This document shows, piece after piece, positions 58,124 to 64,000 of a DNA stretch of 64,000 bases. Source of the DNA: Cylicocyclus nassatus (Eukaryota; Nematoda; Chromadorea; Rhabditida; Strongylidae); NCBI GenBank assembly GCA_958299035.1, contig CATQJL010000001.1, positions 84,197,071-84,261,070 on the forward strand, written 5' to 3'. The translations under genes and the position numbers were made by a program. Below the pieces are notes generated by a model. That model was not told the origin of the DNA. It was given only the letters and a program-made list of their open reading frames with translations, and did no database searches. Numbering within the stretch: the first letter of the stretch is position 1; each line of letters opens with the position of its first letter.

Positions 58124-61100
58124 ATGGTAGCACTTGGAGAATACTTCATCGTCACAGCGGTATGTTGCATTTAGCCTTCTGTTCAGTAGTTTTGGTTTCA
58201 TTTTGAGCGATCAAACAGTAAAGCTGCACTACCTTCTTTCATGCCATTCTTGGTCCAACTATCCATCCAGCATGTCTCAAAACGAAAATACGGAAGGATG
58301 AAAGTGTCAAATAGAAGTATCTCCTTAAATTTGCGTTTTGAGAGTGACACTTTAAAGTCTACCATCAAGCATAATAGTGGAAGCTCATTGACTTTGCAAC
58401 TGAACAATTTCGTTTACAAACGGATCAGAAATACTCTTTTATCATGTGTAAATTCGTTGTGTCTCCATGTTGTATAAAGCGCTTTCATATCGCCGAGATA
58501 ACAATATTTGCGAGCGCAGAACAGCAGTAATGACAAACTAGAGAATGGATGGTAGTATGAGAAGGCACTGAAAGAATCTTATATATAAAGCTGAATGTGT
58601 GTCTGTCTGTATGTATGTACGTATGTGCGGAATAGAAATTTTTATTTCTGAACCGATTTGGACCAAACTTGGCACACATATACTTCGGGGCAGGAAGCGT
58701 GTCATAGGCTACTTTTCGTTATCGGTCGATATCGATTTTATCGATTTTTCGCAAAATTTGAGCTACAGGGCTGGGAGTTGGCACAGGGGGTAATCGAGCA
58801 TGCTGATTACAAATATATTATTGACAGGCCCGGGCGGGGCCGGGTTTGCCAACTAGTAAATTATATTGAAAATTTTTCGTTTAGTTATGGTTGTGCTCGA
58901 TGTTTGCGATTTCTTCACAAACACGTTCGTGCAGTAGCGGAGAGAAGAGATTTGATAAACTCTCTGCCATGTTTGATTTCTGCGTAAACCACTTTCTACT
59001 TTCAGCGTGTGCCAATTACCCTAACCACACAATTGATTCCACCGGTAGAGACCTGATTCTAAAGATTCACAATCAAAAAAGGTAAGTTTGCTTTCAAGCA
59101 TCAAAGAGAACCGCCACAAAGCATAACATTTGGCAGTTGCGACGCTTCTCGAGAGAAATATCGCATATGGAAATTATTTTGTGCTAGCTGGTTTTTTTGC
59201 AAAAAAAGCTTACAAGGGAAGCGTGTAGTCGAAGTGGCCTTTTCAGATGAGACCCATACTAGTTTGGAGTATTGCACAGTGATTCCAAATCTGCCTGCGC
59301 CTTTGAACCCCGAATTAAGGCGTTTTCGGGTCAAAAATTGAACGCCAAACTGAAGCAAAATCGCTCAAAGTTGCTCAAATGGTCGGTTGTCGAGTATCAG
59401 AGCAGTTCATGCAATGGATACATTTTGTATAATATGTGCTAATACTTAACTCTGCTTCATCTGAGCGCTGGAGAAATTGTAGCAATTGTTTTTACGTGTA
59501 TTTCGCATTCATTTTTCGCTCCAAAAACGGTCATAGTTCGGTGTCCAAAAGCGAGGATTTTATTCCATAAAACTGTGGACATTTCCCATTCCCCATTTTG
59601 GTTTAGGGCAAGCTAAATAACCCAAACTGGTCGAAATCAAGCGCATGTAAATTGAGATCAAGAGTAAAGCTTCCACTAATTCCAATTAATCGTGATAGAG
59701 CTATGATGATGGTGTTTAGTATTTTTTGGGCATTTGGACAATATTCAACACTTGATTGAACAAATACTCACTCATGACCCAATCAAAACAAATGCCACCA
59801 TTGAGCATTCAGGGTGGCGACAGCTACAGCTCAATACAGAAACGGTGTCAACAAATTCAAGATAAGACACGCGAAGAACATAATGGAAATGGTTTTTCTT
59901 TCCGAGCGTTTATTTTCTCAACAGCATTATTTTCATTACGAATTTTTAGAAGTACGACTGCGAATTGGAGAAGGCTGCACATGATATTGCAGTACAGTGC
60001 AATGACGCAGAAACCCCCCAAACGTCGCTTACTACCGAAGGCGAAAATTTCTTGAAAATTGACAAAGTGTACTCAGAAATAGGAACGGCATCAAACGCTA
60101 TGTACACAGTAAGTTTGCAGTGATGGACCTATAATCCGGAAATTTTAGAAGAAGAAAGCGTGACGTCAACCACGCTCAAATACTTTTTTTTACAAGGCCC
60201 ATTTGAATTTCTTTGAAAATTATTCGTATTAGTTAAGGTATTAGATCTTTGCGAGAGTAGCTTCGCTATTTTATCAACATTTTATCTTTACGATTGAGTC
60301 GACCGAAAGGGAAATTAAACTATCAAAAAAAATTTTATTGAAAAGAATTATGGCGAGCCATGAGAAGAGAAAAAAATGTTGTATTGATTCATTTAGAGGT
60401 TGCTCTATCCATCCGTTGCTTGGACTCTTTCGGAAAATTGACATTAAAATTTCTTAATTAATTAAAGATTATGAAACTAGAACATCTTAGAAAGCATGGG
60501 CCGCAGATTGTGTTGATTTTCCGAGTACTCGTTGACAGTGCTGCAATAAGTTTGTAGCAATTAGAAAGAGAATGGAAGAAAACTGCATCGAGTGCTATTG
60601 ATATTCGGTTCATCAAAGCTTTAGCTCTCCACTGGCAAACACCACGGAGACAGCTCTCCAATCACGGCTTCATTATGTAAGCTAAGTGTATGATGTTACA
60701 GGCAGGAACCAAGTGGTTCGACGAAATTACGAAAAATGGCATCAACCAAAATATAGACTTCACTCAATACTTCGCTAATAAGAAGCCTACTGTATACCAT
60801 TGGTCACAAGTACGTAAAGAAAATTTTGCACTAGAACTTCTTCCGCTTTTTACGCTTCTACTAAACGATTTCTTCTTTTTCAAATGGTTTGGGCGAAGAC
60901 GTATAAAATTGGCTGCGAGATAGCGGACTGTGAAGATTTGAAGAATAAGCAGTACACCATCGTAGTGTGTCGTTATAGCCCTAAGTATGGACAGCATTTA
61001 GCAAATGCTTATGCAGTTTACATGTAGCAATGTTCCAATTTAGAGGAAATGTCGTCGGAACCAAAGTATACCAACCCGGCCAGAAACTGGATTGCACATA

Positions 61101-61152
61101 TGGAACATCCGTAGGATATCCTTCTCTTTGTGCATATCCTCCTTTCTCATAA
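58124..61152 (+). CDS. CAP/SCP-TAPS secreted protein (ASP-type), gene 2, damaged splice acceptor
   Basis: Exons homologous to gene 1 are 58124-58159, 58885-58933, 59006-59081, 59813-59891, 59950-60108, 60702-60809, 60884-60984 and 61044-61152, with identical phases and 238 codons if all are used. The motifs are HNQKR, GENF, HWSQ|MVWAKT and IVVCRYSPKGNV, and the signal peptide is more hydrophobic than in gene 1. Intron 6 ends TTTTTCAA at 60883 where gene 1 has TTTTCTAG. Reading through this 74-base intron shifts the frame to a TAG at 60921-60923. The nearest downstream AG (60898) would keep the frame but drop five residues, including the conserved Trp. The upstream TATA is changed to CATAAAA by a MITE, and intron 1 carries a Helitron. 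It is either a recent pseudogene, or a variant with altered splicing and expression. Confidence 0.8.
58577..58856 (+). mobile_element. Helitron-like element, complete short copy, in intron 1 of CAP gene 2
   Basis: It begins TCTTATATATAAAGCTGAATG after an A and ends GGTTTGCCAACTAG before a T. A GC-rich palindrome (GGCCCGGGCGGGGCC) lies just before the 3' end. This 280-bp copy is the reference for the three interrupted ones. The corresponding intron in gene 1 lacks it. Confidence 0.82.
59209..59302 (+). repeat. F1 fragment in intron 3 of CAP gene 2
   Basis: CTTACAAGGGAAGCGTGTAGTCGAAGTGGCC and GTGATTCCAAATCTGCCTG match the F1 left arm; the right arm is not evident. A related trace (TTCAGTCGAAGTGG, GCTGATTCCAGATCTGC) lies at 49528-49610 in gene 1's intron. 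Confidence 0.6.
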
Positions 61153-61163
61153 ATTTTCATACG

Positions 61164-61169
61164 AATAAA
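61164..61169 (+). other. Polyadenylation signal of CAP gene 2
   Basis: AATAAA lies 11 bases after the stop, in the same context (CGAATAAA) as in gene 1. Confidence 0.65.
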
Positions 61170-61190
61170 ACTCGTGCATTATGTTGTTGT

Positions 61191-61637
61191 TCAAGTCTGT
61201 CACGTTAGAAGGGTTGCGACGGATCCGTTTTAGATCTGCAGGACATGCTCCGAAGATCTTTTGTGCTTCCGCAGTCACACCTGTCATGTCAGTCGCTGTG
61301 CATGCCTCACGCGACATTCAAAATCTTCAACCACCGAATATTTCTGCTGCTAGAGTTTGTGGCGTCAGCGAGGGAAGGAAGGGGAAACAGATACAGTCGA
61401 GTCGCCTTTATCGCAGTATGTGCATTGCACAGACCAACCAAGTTACGCGTCATTCGGACCTCTGATTATAAGAACAAAATTTGTTATGAGTTCTTTCAAG
61501 CGTCTCTGTTTTACCAGAGGAAAGCGCAGTACAGGATGCTAGCTCACTCATCGAAAATTATATTAGGGTTTGCTTCCAAAAGAAAGAGCTGATGGTCAGT
61601 TTGTTATTGTTGTACGTTAGATAGGTTGAAAACATCA
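61191..61637. other. Spacer beyond the duplication, no gene recognised
   Basis: Homology between the units ends near 61190. Overlapping plus-strand frames (61181-61592) have no recognised domain. Confidence 0.35.
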
Positions 61638-61850
61638 AATCATGGATGGGTGCGTAGCAAGTGTTACCCAGGCAGCCGCCTGGTGCCGCAGCCAGCCGCC
61701 AGAGCTGGCACCAACGCCGCGGCTGAGCTACCGTAAGCGCGCTCTCGTCGTCCGCAATCTCTCGCAGAGAGATTTTCGCAGCAGCCTCGCACCTCATCGC
61801 GCTGAGGTGCGAGAATTCCCTCAGAGGTCGAGCTACTGCCACATATTATA

Positions 61851-62587
61851 TTAGGTTGAACCGAAAGTTCTGTCGCACCATTTTCAACAAGTCATAACTT
61901 CTTTCGCTCACGACGATTTTGCGAAATTCAAATTTTATCAGAAAGCGTAAAGCATGTAGTTTCCAATGAATCCCTGGGGAGTTGCTCACATGCTCAGATG
62001 GCAGAGATAAAAATGAAAGAACGAGATCATCCGAAATTCGGAATTTTTAAGCAAGAATTCTAGAAATTCAGAAACAGTGCGATAAAATCCTGAAAAGCCA
62101 TTATCCTAATTTTTCTTATTTTTGATTACTATCTGAGTCAAGTTTGTGCTGATCGAGGTCTTCTTTCAGAAGTTATGATTTTTTGAAAGATAATGCCGAA
62201 AAATCAATTTCCTAAAAATTCTTAAGAAATGGATTTTTTTTGGCATTTTTTTCAAAAATTCATAACTTCTGAAAGAAGACCTCGATCAGCACAAACTTGA
62301 CTCAGATAGTAATCAAAAATAAGAAAAATTAGGATAATGGCTTTTCAGGATTTTATCGCACTGTTTCTGAATTTCTAGAATTCTTGCTTAAAAATTCCGA
62401 ATTTCGGATGATCTCGTTCTTTCATTTTTATCTCTGCCATCTGAGCATGTCGGGAACTCCCCAGGGATTCATTGGAAACTACATGCTTTACGCTTTCTGA
62501 TAAAATTTAAATTTCGCAAACTCGTCGTGAGCGAAAGAAGTTATGACTTGTTGAAAATGGTGCGACAGAACTTTCGGTTCAACCTAA
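61851..62587. mobile_element. Mariner-type palindrome of 737 bp nested in the MULE arm
   Basis: It begins TTAGGTTGAACCGAAAGTTCTG, ends with its complement and is flanked by TA (61849-61850, 62588-62589). The whole element folds on itself: arms of about 360 bp match with very few differences around a centre near 62215. The intact MULE right arm reads CATATTATATATCGATCAA, exactly the empty site with a single TA. Confidence 0.93.
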
Positions 62588-62966
62588 TATATCGATCAAC
62601 ACAGCGGAAAATTTGTAGTCTATTAGTAATATACATTACAAAATATATACAAAAACAAAAAAAAAGTTAAATAAATAAAAAAAATAAAAATTAAATTGAA
62701 AGCATAATATCGTGGAGTAAGTTCATAAAAAATATAAAATAGATTGTTGAATGGTTTTTTGACACAATTCGTTGTGACCTTTGGGGCAAAAGACTTCAAG
62801 ACGGACCGCAAAACAAAGAATAAGCCCCGGTGTCCACTTCAACGAAACCGCCTTTTCGATTTTGAAAACTTCTTGGAAATGTAGGTTCCCTAACTAGATA
62901 CAACTAAATTCAGTAGAAGGAAAATGACTTTAGCACTGGAGGCTAGAAAAAAAGTATTAGCAAATT

Positions 62967-63368
62967 TTGTGCTGTTGTTGCGCTGTTGCGCTGTTGTACC
63001 CTCCGGTGAACAGTAGGCACCCTTCTTACGAACCATGTAAAAAGTTCCTAGAATATCTATGCAAAACATGGTTCGAGGGTGTCTACAAGGACATGTGGTA
63101 CAAGTTTAACATAGAGGAGCTCAGGACTACAAACGCGGCCGAAGCGTTCCATAAGTATATTTGATTTATTTTTCAAAATTTTCCTGAAATTTCAGTGCTT
63201 GAATTTTCTAGAAAATTGCGCGGTTTGTTAGGGAGAAGAACGCACCCTCCTTTCGAGCAGCTTCTCGAGTGCTTACAGAGAATATCAGTTGTCGCGCTAG
63301 GCACTCTTCTCCACTTGGAGGTTGCTCAAATTTTTTGTTTGATATTTTCTAGTCCTATGCATTTGTAA
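62967..63368 (+). pseudogene. MULE transposase remnant, two exons
   Basis: An open stretch ending at 63154 contains KTWFEGVYKDMWYKFNIEEL then RTTNAAEAFH. The W...F..E.LRTTNAAEAFH pattern is typical of the C-terminal part of MULE transposases. A GTATAT donor at 63155 and TTTTCTAG acceptor at 63211 join it in phase to 63212-63368 (LRGLLGRRTHPPFEQLLECL, then a stop TAA at 63366-63368). The upstream part with the DDE catalytic core is missing, so the protein is non-functional. The first coding base is uncertain. Confidence 0.65.
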
Positions 63369-64000
63369 AAATAATTTTTAGCATCCTCGAAGCGTGAAGC
63401 CATTACGAAAGAAGGATGTGTTGCGCCGAAATAAAATTATTGATGAGACGCAGCTTTAGAGAAGAGTATGAGACAGGAAATTACATACCAACATCTTCTA
63501 TAAATAGTTTTTGTATTAAAATGTCGAAATTTGTCACAGAAAAAACCATTTGACAGCAGTGCGGATGTAAAATTGTAAATTTGACTGTGATTTTCACTTG
63601 TGATTTTTTGTGTTTTTTATTTATTAAACTTTTTTTTGTTTTTGTATATACTTTGTAATGTATATTACTAATAAATTACAAATTTTCCGCTGTGTTGATC
63701 GATATATAATATGTGGCAGTAGCTCGACCTCTGAGGGAATTCTCGCACCTCAGCGCGATGAGGTGCGAGGCTGCTGCGAAAATCTCTCTGCGAGAGATTG
63801 CGGACGACGAGAGCGCGCTTACGGTAGCTCAGCCGCGGCGTTGGTGCCAGCTCTGGCGGCTGGCTGCGGCACCAGGCGGCTGCCTGGGTAACACTTGCAC
63901 GCCTCCCAATCATGGATGTATCAAACTACTTTTTTAGCTCAATTGAAGCCAAACTGTTTCTGCAGATTTGCTTTCCTGCGAATACAAATGTTTTTATGAT

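Larger units (their letters stand above)
50985..61190. repeat. Tandem duplication, unit 2
   Basis: This is the second copy of the block described at 39106-50835, in the same orientation. Private insertions include MITEs at 52149-52824 and 57375-58085, a Penelope-like fragment at 56305-57146 and a Helitron at 58577-58856. It lacks the 41134, 43452 and 45828 insertions of unit 1. Confidence 0.85.
61649..63907. mobile_element. Mutator-like element (MULE), deleted, with long inverted repeats
   Basis: The flanks AATCATGGATG at 61638-61648 and 63908-63918 are identical 11-bp direct repeats. The terminal inverted repeats are about 310 bp: a GC-rich outer part (61649-61850 versus 63711-63907) and an AT-rich inner part (62590-62695 versus 63597-63710). 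Long inverted ends and 9-11 bp duplications fit MULEs. A transposase remnant lies inside. Identical peptides open in both arms are an effect of the inverted repeats. The left arm is interrupted by the 61851-62587 palindrome. Confidence 0.85.

Noticed and set aside
58891..59085. A 64-codon frame suggesting that CAP gene 2 starts with MFDFCVNHFLLSACA
   Set aside because: The stretch crosses a clear TTTCAG acceptor at 59005. The equivalent position in gene 1 has a stop, whereas the two-exon signal peptide fits both genes in phase.
61642..63913. Identical 70-80 residue frames at both ends of the MULE
   Set aside because: They lie entirely within the terminal inverted repeats.
1..64000. Bacterial-style operons, CRISPR arrays, rRNA or tRNA genes
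   Set aside because: Introns, splice signals and repeat content are eukaryotic. No regularly spaced direct repeats with unique spacers and no tRNA cloverleaf were recognised by eye.

Overview
The window is eukaryotic and looks like a parasitic nematode, most likely a strongylid (hookworm-type) species. The evidence is: introns with GT..AG ends and T-rich TTTTCAG-type acceptors, many of them short (about 45-100 bases); AT-rich spacers; secreted CAP/ASP-type and Kunitz-type genes; and a very dense load of small DNA transposons, many with intact target-site duplications. No bacterial features, CRISPR arrays, rRNA or tRNA genes were recognised. The real genes are split into small exons, so they were rebuilt by eye from splice sites and reading phase.

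Layout. 1-5.2 kb: repeats, no gene found. 5.2-5.6 kb: a three-exon gene (+) for a 96-residue secreted peptide with a mirror-symmetric six-cysteine pattern. 5.8-9.7 kb: a minus-strand multi-pass membrane protein gene, bracketed by two arrays of the same CTCCGGAG minisatellite, with two MITEs in one intron. 9.7-18 kb: mostly repeats, ending in a Helitron split by a hAT-like element. 18.6-22.5 kb: a minus-strand coiled-coil gene with at least seven exons. 24-34 kb: palindromes, Tc1-like, hAT-like, Helitron and Penelope-like pieces. 35.1-36.8 kb: a two-domain Kunitz gene (-) with two in-frame stops. 38.1-39.0 kb: the 3' part of a plus-strand gene facing a Gly/Tyr-rich exon on the minus strand.

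39.1-61.2 kb is one tandem duplication of a unit of roughly 10-12 kb. Each unit ends in an eight-exon CAP/ASP gene with the same exon phases. Unit 1 carries an intact 231-residue gene. Unit 2 carries a 238-codon paralogue with an AA instead of AG splice acceptor and a mariner-type MITE in its TATA box. Several transposons are present in only one unit while the other shows the empty site, so they landed after the duplication.

61.6-63.9 kb is a deleted Mutator-like element with long inverted repeats, an 11-bp target duplication and a transposase remnant. A 737-bp near-perfect palindrome has inserted into its left arm.

The genes do not form a visible pathway. Three (the cysteine-rich peptide, the CAP pair, the Kunitz gene) encode secreted proteins of types parasitic nematodes release at the host interface. 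The rest of the story is genome dynamics: duplication, nested transposition and decay of secreted-protein genes.
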